Shown here in pieces: positions 32,072 through 40,261 of a DNA stretch of 61,349 bases. The translations under genes were made by a program, and so were the position numbers. Each line of letters starts with the position of its first letter. Position 1 is the first letter of the stretch. The DNA is from an uncultured Lachnospiraceae bacterium (GTDB lineage Bacteria; Bacillota; Clostridia; Lachnospirales; Lachnospiraceae): contig CANDAG010000023.1 of NCBI GenBank assembly GCA_947382625.1, positions 1 to 61,349 of the forward strand, in the 5' to 3' direction. The notes under the pieces were generated by a model, which was not told where the DNA came from, did no database searches, and was given only the letters and a program-made list of their open reading frames with translations.

Positions 32072-33118
32072 ATGGAAAAACAACGGTCAGTACGCAACGC
32101 GAACAGCCCTTATGTTACACGAAGAACAAACCGGCTGCAGTGGTTTAAACGGGGCGAATGGTGGAAACGGATCCGGCTGAACCGGAAACACAAGGACAGG
32201 CTTTTCCGGTATCTTTTCCAGGACAAAAAGTATCTGCTGGATCTGTATAATGCACTGCATGGCAGTAACTACACTAATCCGGAAAAGCTGGAAGTGGTAA
32301 CGATGGAAGATGTTATTTTCATGAAAATGAAAAATGATTTGTCTTTTATCATTGACAGCCGCCTGAATCTCTACGAACACCAGAGCACCTGGAATCCCAA
32401 CATGCCTCTGCGTGGACTGCTCTATTTTACCCAGCAGTATGAAGGGCTGCTAGGAGCGGTGGGCGCGGATGTCTACCGGGATAAGAGGGTAGAACTACCA
32501 ACCCCTGAATATATTGTTTTTTATAACGGCGGCGGTATGTCTGAGGATAAAATAACACTCTATTTGTCCGATTCCTTTTCCATGGGACGGGGAAGCGGCT
32601 GTCTGGAATGCACCTGTGAAGTGCTCAACATCAAACGTGGGCATAATCGGGAGCTTATGGACAAATGCCACAGACTTTGGGAGTATTCGGAGTTTGTATC
32701 AGAGATTGAAGCGAATCTGGAAGCCGGGAAGAAACGCAGCGAGGCTGTACAGGCTGCTATTGACAGTTGTATTGAAAGGGATATTCTGACCGATATCTTA
32801 AGGACAGAAAAAAGTGAGGTGCTCCATATGATCTTTTTGACAGAGTATGATGAAAAGAAGCATTTGCGGAATGTGTTCCAGGATGGGAAAGAGGAAGGGC
32901 TTATTGAGGGAGAGGCCAGAGGCGAGGCTAGGGGGGAAGCAATAAAACTGATCAGCCAGGTATGCAAAAAGCTGGCAAAAGGAAAAGACGCGGAGGCCAT
33001 TGCGGAAGCTTTGGAGGAAGAGGTTTCTTATATAGAGAAGATCTGCCGGATCGCAGAAAAGTATGCTCCTGAATACGACTGCGAGGAAATTTATAAGGAA
33101 TTGGATGCGGCTGAATAG
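32072..33118 (+). CDS. Rpn family recombination-promoting nuclease / PD-(D/E)XK putative transposase
   Basis: A 348-residue protein. Residues about 35-250 follow the Rpn/transposase_31-like layout: DRLFRYLFQDKKYLLDLYNA, LEVVTMEDVIFMKMKNDLSF, then RLNLYEHQSTWNPNMPLRGL, where D and E-x-Q give the PD-(D/E)XK core. E. coli Rpn proteins are DNA endonucleases that raise RecA-independent recombination, and recent work ties relatives to phage defence. The C-terminus carries the family's typical charged repeat (GEARGEARGEA near residue 284) and a helical tail. AGAAGGAGG precedes the ATG at 32072; an upstream ATG at 32036 lacks one. Confidence 0.85.
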   Translation: MEKQRSVRNANSPYVTRRTNRLQWFKRGEWWKRIRLNRKHKDRLFRYLFQDKKYLLDLYNALHGSNYTNPEKLEVVTMEDVIFMKMKNDLSFIIDSRLNLYEHQSTWNPNMPLRGLLYFTQQYEGLLGAVGADVYRDKRVELPTPEYIVFYNGGGMSEDKITLYLSDSFSMGRGSGCLECTCEVLNIKRGHNRELMDKCHRLWEYSEFVSEIEANLEAGKKRSEAVQAAIDSCIERDILTDILRTEKSEVLHMIFLTEYDEKKHLRNVFQDGKEEGLIEGEARGEARGEAIKLISQVCKKLAKGKDAEAIAEALEEEVSYIEKICRIAEKYAPEYDCEEIYKELDAAE

Positions 33119-33151
33119 TTACACATTTTCATACCAAAACTCCCCGGACAA

Positions 33152-33180
33152 TTGCAAACCCGCTCATTTTATCATATAAT
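33152..33180 (+). promoter_or_regulatory. Promoter of the aconitase-family gene
   Basis: TTGCAA at 33152-33157, a 17-bp spacer and a perfect TATAAT at 33175-33180, about 75 bases before the ATG at 33258. Confidence 0.8.
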
Positions 33181-33257
33181 GAAAAAGCGCGTGGATTCAC
33201 ACAGCGTTTATCAGACACACAAAAATAGTATTTCAATAACAATAGGAGGATTTGTCT

Positions 33258-35546
33258 ATGCTATCAATCATTGAGGGCGGCGCCTATCTTGCAGGAGGCA
33301 CCAAAGTCATTCCTGACGGCCCCGAGGCATTAGCAGCGGTTAAGGCGGAAACAGGAAAGGAAACCACCAAAGAAGCATCCAGGCAGCAGACCATCGCATA
33401 TCATATTTTAGAAGAACACAATACATCGGGAAGCATGGACAAGCTTAAGATCAAGTTTGACAAGCTGACCTCTCATGATATTACCTTTGTAGGGATCATC
33501 CAGACCGCAAGGGCATCAGGACTGGAGAAATTCCCCATTCCTTATGTACTCACCAACTGCCACAATTCCCTGTGTGCGGTAGGAGGCACCATCAATGAGG
33601 ATGACCATATGTTTGGCCTGAGCTGTGCCAAGAGATACGGCGGCGTCTATGTACCCCCTCATCAGGCAGTGATCCACCAGTATGCCAGGGAAATGCTTGC
33701 AGGCGGCGGCAAGATGATCTTAGGCTCCGATTCCCATACCCGTTATGGCGCCCTTGGCACCATGGCCGTGGGAGAAGGCGGTCCTGAATTGGTAAAGCAG
33801 CTTTTGGGACAGACCTATGACATTAATATGCCCGGCGTGGTGGGAATTTATCTCACCGGAGAGCCTGTGAAAGGCGTGGGACCTCAGGACGTGGCTCTTG
33901 CCATCATCGGGGAAGTGTTCGCCAGTGGCCTGGTCAAAAATAAAGTCATGGAATTTGTGGGGCCCGGCGTGTCCAACCTGAGCGCTGATTTCAGGATCGG
34001 TATTGACGTTATGACCACAGAGACCACCTGCTTGTCCTCCATCTGGCAGACTGATGATACCATTAAAGAGTTTTATGAGATCCATGGACGGAAGGAAGAC
34101 TACAAGGAGTTAAATCCGGGAGAGGCCGCTTATTATGACAGTATGATCACTATTGATCTTGGCGCTATTAAGCCTATGATCGCCATGCCCTTCCATCCCA
34201 GCAACACATATACTATAGAAGAGCTGAATGCAAATCTTATGGACATCCTTGACGATGTGGAGAAAAAGGCGGCAGTTTCCTTAGACGGGGCAGTGGAGTT
34301 TACCCTGAAAAATAAAGTGAAGAACGGAAAGCTCTTAGTAGACCAGGGGATCATTGCAGGCTGTGCCGGCGGCGGATTTGAGAATATCTGTGCGGCAGCG
34401 GATATCATGAGGGGAAGCTATATCGGCTCCGATGGCTTTACCTTAAGCGTTTATCCGGCCTCCATGCCTGTTTATATGGAACTGATCAAGAATGGCTGTG
34501 CGGCTGCGCTGCTAGAAACGGGAGCAGTGATGAAAACTGCATTCTGCGGCCCCTGCTTTGGTGCGGGAGACACCCCTGCCAACAATGCCTTCAGTATCCG
34601 TCATTCCACCAGAAACTTCCCCAACAGGGAAGGCTCCAAGCTGCAGAACGGTCAGATTTCCTCTGTGGCGCTTATGGACGCCCGCTCCATTGCGGCTACG
34701 GCAGCCAACAAGGGCGTGCTGACAGCAGCAACGGAATTTGACGGCGAGATCGGCAAGTATCAGTATCATTTTGATTCGAAAATTTATGCAAACAGAGTAT
34801 TTGACTCCAAGGGCGTTGCAGATTCTTCTGTGGAGATCCAGTTTGGTCCCAATATCAAGGACTGGCCTGCCATGACGGCACTTCCGGAAAATCTGGTGCT
34901 CCGGGTGGTATCCGAGATCCATGACCCTGTGACCACTACCGATGAGCTGATCCCTTCCGGGGAAACATCCTCTTATCGTTCCAACCCTCTGGGGCTTGCG
35001 GAATTTACTTTATCGCGAAAGGACCCGGCCTATGTGGGGCTGGCAAAGGATATCCAGATTGCCCAGAAGGCAATTATGGAAGATAAATGCCCTGTGGAAG
35101 CCAAGCCGGAATTGAAACCGGTGATGGATGTGATCAAAAAAGCTTATCCCGAAGTGGGAAGAGGAAATATAGGCTTTGGCTCCACGATCTTTGCGGTGAA
35201 ACCCGGGGACGGTTCTGCAAGAGAGCAGGCAGCCTCCTGCCAGAAGGTGTTAGGCGGATGGGCCAATATTGCCAATGAATACGCTACCAAGAGATACCGC
35301 TCCAATCTGATCAACTGGGGCATGCTTCCGTTCCTGATCCAGGAGGGCGAGCTTCCCTTTAAGAATAAGGATTACCTTTTCCTGCCGGGGATCCGTCAGG
35401 CTGTGGAGGAAAAAGCCGATGAGATCAGGGCCTATAAGGTAGGAGACCAGGGATTAAGTGAATTTACCTTAAGACTTGGGGAGCTGACCGATGAGGAAAG
35501 ACAGATCATCCTGAAGGGATGCCTGATCAATTACAACAGAGTATAA
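33258..35546 (+). CDS. Aconitase-family hydratase (YbhJ-like)
   Basis: A 762-residue protein with the full aconitase architecture: three cluster domains and a C-terminal swivel domain. The three [4Fe-4S] cysteines are recognisable in [13 protein letters not shown] and [15 protein letters not shown]. Substrate residues are in [20 protein letters not shown] near 155 and [14 protein letters not shown] near 655. However, the classic GSCTNSSYED motif reads [10 protein letters not shown], and the length and divergence match the YbhJ-type hydratases of unknown substrate rather than AcnA or AcnB. A role in the citrate cycle is thus not assured. AGGAGG lies eight bases before the ATG; the frame also opens at a TTG at 33252. 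It is a single-gene unit. Confidence 0.85.
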   Translation: MLSIIEGGAYLAGGTKVIPDGPEALAAVKAETGKETTKEASRQQTIAYHILEEHNTSGSMDKLKIKFDKLTSHDITFVGIIQTARASGLEKFPIPYVLTNCHNSLCAVGGTINEDDHMFGLSCAKRYGGVYVPPHQAVIHQYAREMLAGGGKMILGSDSHTRYGALGTMAVGEGGPELVKQLLGQTYDINMPGVVGIYLTGEPVKGVGPQDVALAIIGEVFASGLVKNKVMEFVGPGVSNLSADFRIGIDVMTTETTCLSSIWQTDDTIKEFYEIHGRKEDYKELNPGEAAYYDSMITIDLGAIKPMIAMPFHPSNTYTIEELNANLMDILDDVEKKAAVSLDGAVEFTLKNKVKNGKLLVDQGIIAGCAGGGFENICAAADIMRGSYIGSDGFTLSVYPASMPVYMELIKNGCAAALLETGAVMKTAFCGPCFGAGDTPANNAFSIRHSTRNFPNREGSKLQNGQISSVALMDARSIAATAANKGVLTAATEFDGEIGKYQYHFDSKIYANRVFDSKGVADSSVEIQFGPNIKDWPAMTALPENLVLRVVSEIHDPVTTTDELIPSGETSSYRSNPLGLAEFTLSRKDPAYVGLAKDIQIAQKAIMEDKCPVEAKPELKPVMDVIKKAYPEVGRGNIGFGSTIFAVKPGDGSAREQAASCQKVLGGWANIANEYATKRYRSNLINWGMLPFLIQEGELPFKNKDYLFLPGIRQAVEEKADEIRAYKVGDQGLSEFTLRLGELTDEERQIILKGCLINYNRV

Positions 35547-35559
35547 AAGGATCAAATCA

Positions 35560-35603
35560 TAAGGCTGATGGCAAAAAATCATCTGATTTTGCTGTCAGCC
35601 TTA
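35560..35603. terminator. Stem-loop between convergent genes
   Basis: TAAGGCTGA-tg-GCAAAA pairs with TTTTGC-tg-TCAGCCTTA around a ten-base loop. It sits between the convergent hydratase and DUF368 genes and could end both transcripts, although no long T run follows. Confidence 0.6.
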
Positions 35604-35620
35604 AAATAAATGCAGACCGC

Positions 35621-36448
35621 TTACAGCTCCCGGGGTACACGATTGTTCAGTACATCCAGCACAGAGGCGATAAAGGCTCCGGCAGCAAGAAAGAAGATGT
35701 TAGATAAACAGGCATTTGTGGATACAGTAAAGCTCTGAAAGGGTATGGTCATAAAGGTGGCGGCGATCACAATGCCTGTAATTCCATGGAAGGCTATGGA
35801 GTAGTGAGTGTCAAAAAGGGAATTTATCCCTTTAGAGAGACACAGGATAGTGATCACGGCGCCGATCCCGCCGGGGATGATGACTTCCGGCGCCAGATGA
35901 CCGATCCCATCCACGAAGGGGGTATAAAGCCCAAGGGGCATCAGCAGAGTGGAAAAGCTCATGCCCGGTGCAATAATGCTGAGAGCCAGGCAAAAGCCAC
36001 AGAACAGATACCAGAGAAAGCCTGGACGGATGGTCAGGGAAGCGGTGTTTAAACCGGTCAGAAGTGTAAAGATGAAGGCCATGGCCAGTATCATGGAAAG
36101 ATAAGAGCCTTTAGAACGCCCCTTAAGTCCGGCTTCCCGCCACAGGGAGGGCAGCATACCGGCGATCAGCCCAACAAAAAGGCATATGGAGGGAGCCGGA
36201 TATTTTTCCAGAAAATATGCCAGTAAATTGGCAACTCCCATAAAGCCCAGGGCATAGCCCAGAAGATAGGGAGAGAGTCTTCGCAAGTGGGTTTTATAAT
36301 AACGACCGGGATCGGAGAGAAGCTCCATAAGGGGTTTATAGACCCCGAATACAACGCTGAGCACGCCGCCGCTGATGCCGGGCAGAACGGCTCCTAAGCC
36401 GATCAGAGCCCCCTGCAGTAAATGTAAAAGAATCCTGAAAATCCTCAT
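35621..36448 (-). CDS. popT: DUF368 membrane protein, PopT-type undecaprenyl phosphate translocase
   Basis: A 275-residue protein with about eight hydrophobic helices spread over its length. The N-terminal motif ALIGLGAVLPGISGGVLSVV and the internally repeated ALSIIAPGMSFSTLLMPLGL (each with P-G-[IM]-S) are the two inverted re-entrant elements of the DUF368 family. DUF368 proteins were recently shown, with UptA of the DedA family, to return undecaprenyl phosphate from the outer to the inner leaflet for wall synthesis. The assignment is by family. A start at 36448 has AGGAGAAT upstream. It is a single gene convergent with the aconitase-family gene. Confidence 0.88.
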   Translation of the reverse strand: MRIFRILLHLLQGALIGLGAVLPGISGGVLSVVFGVYKPLMELLSDPGRYYKTHLRRLSPYLLGYALGFMGVANLLAYFLEKYPAPSICLFVGLIAGMLPSLWREAGLKGRSKGSYLSMILAMAFIFTLLTGLNTASLTIRPGFLWYLFCGFCLALSIIAPGMSFSTLLMPLGLYTPFVDGIGHLAPEVIIPGGIGAVITILCLSKGINSLFDTHYSIAFHGITGIVIAATFMTIPFQSFTVSTNACLSNIFFLAAGAFIASVLDVLNNRVPREL

Positions 36449-36486
36449 ATATTCTCCTGTCTGCGTCTTTCATTCAATAGACTGTC

Positions 36487-36510
36487 ACGCGAAGCGTGGC
36501 ATCCATTGTT
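36487..36510 (+). repeat. Half element preceding the 38-nt repeat
   Basis: CACGCGAAGCGTG hairpin then GCATCCATTGTT, whose ATCCATTGTT ending mirrors the ATCCGTTGTT tail of the adjoining full copy; it looks like a truncated second element in tandem. Confidence 0.6.
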
Positions 36511-36548
36511 GACATAAGGATGGCTGGCAAAGCCTGACATCCGTTGTT
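36511..36548 (+). repeat. 38-nt palindromic dispersed repeat, copy b
   Basis: GACATAAGGATGGCTGGC then AAA then GCCTGACATCCGTTGTT. It has the same 38-nt length and the same ends as copies a and c, with changes inside the stem. Confidence 0.8.
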
Positions 36549-36676
36549 TACGCTTGCAGCAATTTATATAAGGATATGAGAGATACTGCCGGGAATATGC
36601 AGACAGATAAGTGTGAAAGGACCATTGTGAAAAGCCGTAAAAAGGTTTATGCCCAAAAAAGGATGTTTCATTACAA

Positions 36677-36703
36677 GCCGCCCCGGAATCATTTTCGGGC
36701 GGC
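36677..36703. repeat. GC-rich stem-loop upstream of the EF-hand gene
   Basis: GCCGCCC (36677-36683) pairs with GGGCGGC (36697-36703). It is followed by AT-rich sequence but no T run. It may be a leader structure or an orphan terminator. Confidence 0.5.
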
Positions 36704-36807
36704 TAAATTTATCTGCGGAGAGTCCGATAAATATATTGCAGGCGCCTATGTGTATCATTTTGTCTTATTTAACCATGGAAAATAAGACAAAAAGAGAAGG
36801 AGGAAGA

Positions 36808-38067
36808 ATGCGTATAAATTCCAGTACAATAGGGATGGAATCCGCAAGGGCTTATACTTCCGTTTCGGGAAGGGTAAGTAGAATGGTCATCACGAACGGA
36901 AGGCTGCTGAGCGCAGGAAGTGGATCGGACGCCTCATCCCGGAAGCCTTCCGGCGGCAATGCAGAGGAAGAGGCCCCGGGAACCGGTAAGGATCCAAATG
37001 GTAATTCCGGCAATTTCCTGACAGCCACCTATGAGGAGATGAATGCCAGGACACAAAGGTTCAGCTCCGGGAATGTACGAAATACCAATGCATCCACAGC
37101 GGCTGAACAGCTGAAAAAAATACGGCAGCAGTGTATCAATTATCTGATGGAGCTTTTATTTCCGGGCAGGAGGGCAAGGCCCTGGGAGGATGGGAGGTCC
37201 GGCGGCTGGGACGGCAGCGCGGGACAGAACGTATCAGGCCAGGCAGGTGGATCGGGCACAGGAACGCAGCGCGGAGAGAGCAGCTCCCGGGAAGGGCAGG
37301 GGCTGGTGCCGCTTGCCACAAACATAAAAACCTTCACATTCAGCAGGCAGTATTATCATGAGGAAACGGAAAATACAGGCTTTGCCACCCAGGGAACGGT
37401 AAAGTGTGCGGATGGAAGGGAGATCAATTTTAACCTTAACGTGGAAATGAGCCGGAGCTTTCAGGAGTATTATGAGGAAAACATCCATATGGTGGAGGTT
37501 TCCATGTGCGATCCTCTTGTGATCAATTTAAATGGAAATATAGCAGATTTGTCGGATCAGACCTTTCTGTTCGATCTTGACGGGGACGGACAGATGGATA
37601 AGGTCAATCGTCTGGCATCAGGCAGCGGCTTTCTGGCGTTGGATAAGAACGGTGACGGCGTGATCAATGACGGAACAGAGCTGTTTGGCACGAAGTCCGG
37701 CAATGGCTTTGCAGATCTGGCGGCTTATGACACGGATCACAACGGGTTTATTGACGAAGGGGATGAGATCTGGAGTCAGCTTAAGATCTGGGTGATGGAT
37801 GAAAACGGCGATCAGCAGCTTTATTCTCTTGCAGAGAAAGGAGTGGGGGCAATCTGCCTTCAGAATGCCTCTACGGATTTTGCGATCATGGATGAAAGCA
37901 ACCAGGAAAAGGGCAGGATCAGGAGAACCGGATTTTTCCTGTATGAAAACGGTGAGACCGGCAGCGTCCAGCATGTGGATATGACGCTCCATGAGCAGAA
38001 GGAGCAGGAAACGATCAGACAAAACCAGCGTAAATATGAGCAGTGGCTGTATGATATGGCCATGTGA
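36808..38067 (+). CDS. EF-hand/calcium-loop-rich protein, function unknown
   Basis: A 419-residue protein without signal peptide or membrane segment. Residues 1-175 are low-complexity (Gly, Ser, Asn, Glu-rich). The middle (about 180-265) is a beta-rich segment I do not recognise. Residues about 268-350 hold several acidic loops of the form FDLDGDGQMDKVNR, LDKNGDGVINDGTELFG, YDTDHNGFIDEGDEIWSQLK and MDENGDQQLYS, which match EF-hand or dockerin-like calcium-binding loops. The reading frame is open further upstream, but the ATG at 36808 has AAGGAGG before it. It is followed after 79 bp by the SpoIID-like gene; a link to sporulation is possible but unproven. Confidence 0.75.
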   Translation: MRINSSTIGMESARAYTSVSGRVSRMVITNGRLLSAGSGSDASSRKPSGGNAEEEAPGTGKDPNGNSGNFLTATYEEMNARTQRFSSGNVRNTNASTAAEQLKKIRQQCINYLMELLFPGRRARPWEDGRSGGWDGSAGQNVSGQAGGSGTGTQRGESSSREGQGLVPLATNIKTFTFSRQYYHEETENTGFATQGTVKCADGREINFNLNVEMSRSFQEYYEENIHMVEVSMCDPLVINLNGNIADLSDQTFLFDLDGDGQMDKVNRLASGSGFLALDKNGDGVINDGTELFGTKSGNGFADLAAYDTDHNGFIDEGDEIWSQLKIWVMDENGDQQLYSLAEKGVGAICLQNASTDFAIMDESNQEKGRIRRTGFFLYENGETGSVQHVDMTLHEQKEQETIRQNQRKYEQWLYDMAM

Positions 38068-38146
38068 ACAACTCAGATGAGCTCTGAGTGCAGCAAAGAG
38101 GTATAAGAAAGGCATCCTTCCGCATAAAATAGCGGGGAGGTGTCCT

Positions 38147-39214
38147 ATGAAAAAATTAAGAGTCTTTCAAGCTTTCAAAACAACGGGCAGTGCGTATGGC
38201 AAATTGCCTTCAGGTTCAAAGAGAAGGATCGTACCAGGATTTTTTCCCAAAAATCTTGGCACGATTCTTTTGTTTTTGCTGATGCTTCCGTATCTGATCA
38301 CTTCTTTATTCGGAAATCTCGGAGAAGGAAAACGGGCAGTGGATTATCCGGGAGAGGAAGGAGGCTCTTATGAGGGGACTTACTTTGTGATCAATACAAC
38401 AGCTTTGGGAAGTGAGAGTGTTCCGTTGGAAATGTATGTGGCCGACAGGCTTACCAGAAGTATCGGGGAAGACTTCGAGCCGGAAGCCGTCAAGGCACAG
38501 GCAGTTCTGATCCGCTCCGGACTGATGGCTTCTCTGTACCAGTCGGGGGATGCTCTGAAAGGAAAAAAGGAGATCACGGTGACAGATGCAGGATATGGAA
38601 GTATGCCGGTCTCGGAGCTTGCGGCCAGTGCCGCGGCCCAGACAAAGGGGGTATGTCTGATGTATCAGGATCAGCCTGTAAATGGTTCCTATTTTGCAGT
38701 CAGCAACGGGGCCACAAGAAACGGGGATGAACTTTTGCTGACAGAATGTCCTTATTTAAAGAGTGTTCTCTGCAACAGGGATTTTTTGGCGGCGGATTAT
38801 GCCAGCTCTGTGAGACTAAAGTTCGGAGAGTTTGACAGGCTCTGGCAGGAGATGCCGCCTATGGAGGAGACGTCTTTGTTATGGGAAGCCCAAAAGGAGA
38901 AAACAGAAAAAGAAAAAACAGAAACGGAATTGGGGGATATCAGTATCTGGAGGGATAGTGTAGGGTATGTACTCTATTTGGAACGGGACGGAAAATTTGT
39001 GACAGGAGAGCAATTCCGGTCCGGCTTTCATCTGGCTTCCGCCAGCTTTCATTTAAATGAAGAAAAGGGAGAGGTCATGATCACGGTAAAAGGAGCAGGA
39101 CACGGACTCGGGATGAGCCAGTTTGCCGCCAATGAGATGGCTGGAGAGGGAACCGATTATATCGGGATACTGGAATATTTTTTCACAGATGTAACATTTG
39201 CAAAATTTGAATAA
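38147..39214 (+). CDS. SpoIID/LytB domain protein, catalytic glutamate apparently replaced
   Basis: A 355-residue membrane-anchored protein: cytosolic basic N-terminus, one transmembrane helix at about 38-56 (GTILLFLLMLPYLITSLF), then the SpoIID domain. Typical parts are VPLEMYVADRLTRSIGEDFE PEAVKAQAVLIRS near 92-124, YFAVSNGATRNGDELL near 185 and the final GAGHGLGMSQFAANEMAG near 318. SpoIID is a lytic transglycosylase needed for engulfment. Its catalytic Glu normally lies in an [AS]-E-M-P motif before F-x-x-EAxKAQA; here that place reads R-S-I-G (Ser105). Activity is thus doubtful. GGGGAGGTG precedes the ATG. It pairs with the SpoIIQ-like gene downstream. Confidence 0.85.
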   Translation: MKKLRVFQAFKTTGSAYGKLPSGSKRRIVPGFFPKNLGTILLFLLMLPYLITSLFGNLGEGKRAVDYPGEEGGSYEGTYFVINTTALGSESVPLEMYVADRLTRSIGEDFEPEAVKAQAVLIRSGLMASLYQSGDALKGKKEITVTDAGYGSMPVSELAASAAAQTKGVCLMYQDQPVNGSYFAVSNGATRNGDELLLTECPYLKSVLCNRDFLAADYASSVRLKFGEFDRLWQEMPPMEETSLLWEAQKEKTEKEKTETELGDISIWRDSVGYVLYLERDGKFVTGEQFRSGFHLASASFHLNEEKGEVMITVKGAGHGLGMSQFAANEMAGEGTDYIGILEYFFTDVTFAKFE

Positions 39215-39308
39215 AGAAGGAAAAAGGGGAAAAACTATCCATAAGAACAAATCAGCAGCTTAAGCAGGTATAACATGCTGCGTAAATCAGGTTCCAGGAG
39301 GGATAGAG

Positions 39309-40241
39309 ATGAGAAGAAATAGTAGAAGAAAAGACCTTGGAAGAGAAAGGTTTTTGATGGTTGCCTCAGCGGTGCTGGTGCTGGGTTCCCTGACAGCTAC
39401 CGGGTTATGGCTGGGAAGGGATAATGCCGCTCAGGAGGAAGGATATGTAGTAGATTTAAGCGCAATTGAAAACGATGCGGCAGGGCCGGCTGAGGAGATG
39501 GGCGGTACCCTTGCAGAAAATCTGGCCCAGGGCGTTCCTTCCGATGATCTGGATTATGACCCTTATTTCCAGGAGACAAACTCCCAGAAGGTAGAAAATC
39601 CGGATCAGTCGGGAAGCGAGAGTATGTCTGAGGATGCAGATCCGAAGGATGCGAAAAGCAGCGCGTCGGCAGAATCAAAAGAAAACGGGGGAGCACAGTC
39701 CGAAAAAAATACGGAAAAGAATGGAGCAGAGGAAGGAAAGGCGCAGGAGAAGGAGCAGGAAACGGGAGCAATAGAGGAAGAGGAGGGAGCCCAGGCCCTT
39801 TCAACAGCCATGCAGCCGGCGCTTACCTTCAGCGATTCCGACATGCTCTTATGGCCGGTAGTAGGGAATATTCTGGTGAATTACAGCATGGACAAGACGG
39901 TCTACTTCCCTACTCTTCAGCAGTACAAATATAACCCGGCAGTCATCATCCAGGCAAATGAGGGGGATCTGATCACGGCAGCATCTGCCGGTAAGGTGAT
40001 CAGCGTCTTTACAGATCCCCAGATCGGGAACGGGATCACTATGGAGCTGGGAGGAGGCTACGAGGCCACTTATGGCCAGCTCTCCAATATCCTTGTTTCG
40101 GAGGGAAGCTATGTGTCTGCAGGAGATGTGATCGCAGAGGTATCGGCGCCTACCAAGTATTTCAGCGTGGAGGGCACCAATGTTTACTTCAAACTGACCA
40201 AGGACGGAGAGCCGGTGAATCCCCTCACCAGATTAAGCTAG
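39309..40241 (+). CDS. SpoIIQ-like protein with degenerate M23/LytM domain
   Basis: A 310-residue protein: short basic N-terminus, one transmembrane helix at about 15-36 (FLMVASAVLVLGSLTATGLW), a long acidic Ser/Glu/Lys linker (about 40-165) and a LytM fold (about 195-308). The fold is recognised by GDLITAASAGKVISVFTDPQ, GNGITMELGGGYEATYGQLS and VSAGDVIAEVSAP. The zinc ligands of active M23 peptidases (H-x(n)-D and H-x-H) are all lost: the last motif reads NVYFKL instead of HLHFEV. SpoIIQ in B. subtilis is likewise inactive and forms a zipper with SpoIIIAH across the forespore space. The position right after a SpoIID-like gene is the usual clostridial order. Confidence 0.85.
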   Translation: MRRNSRRKDLGRERFLMVASAVLVLGSLTATGLWLGRDNAAQEEGYVVDLSAIENDAAGPAEEMGGTLAENLAQGVPSDDLDYDPYFQETNSQKVENPDQSGSESMSEDADPKDAKSSASAESKENGGAQSEKNTEKNGAEEGKAQEKEQETGAIEEEEGAQALSTAMQPALTFSDSDMLLWPVVGNILVNYSMDKTVYFPTLQQYKYNPAVIIQANEGDLITAASAGKVISVFTDPQIGNGITMELGGGYEATYGQLSNILVSEGSYVSAGDVIAEVSAPTKYFSVEGTNVYFKLTKDGEPVNPLTRLS

Positions 40242-40261
40242 AAATCGGAAGGTAAGCAAAA

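Larger units (their letters stand above)
36449..36807. other. Intergenic stretch with palindromic repeats
   Basis: A 359-bp segment between the DUF368 gene and the EF-hand gene. It holds a half element (36487-36510), copy b of the 38-nt repeat (36511-36548) and a GC-rich stem-loop at 36677-36703 (GCCGCCC with GGGCGGC). No gene is supported. Confidence 0.65.

Noticed and set aside
31538-32083. Minus-strand open frame of 181 codons with a hydrophobic stretch
   Set aside because: It overlaps the end of the acetyltransferase gene and a palindromic repeat, has no ribosome site and matches no family. It may be a relic, but it cannot be supported as a gene.
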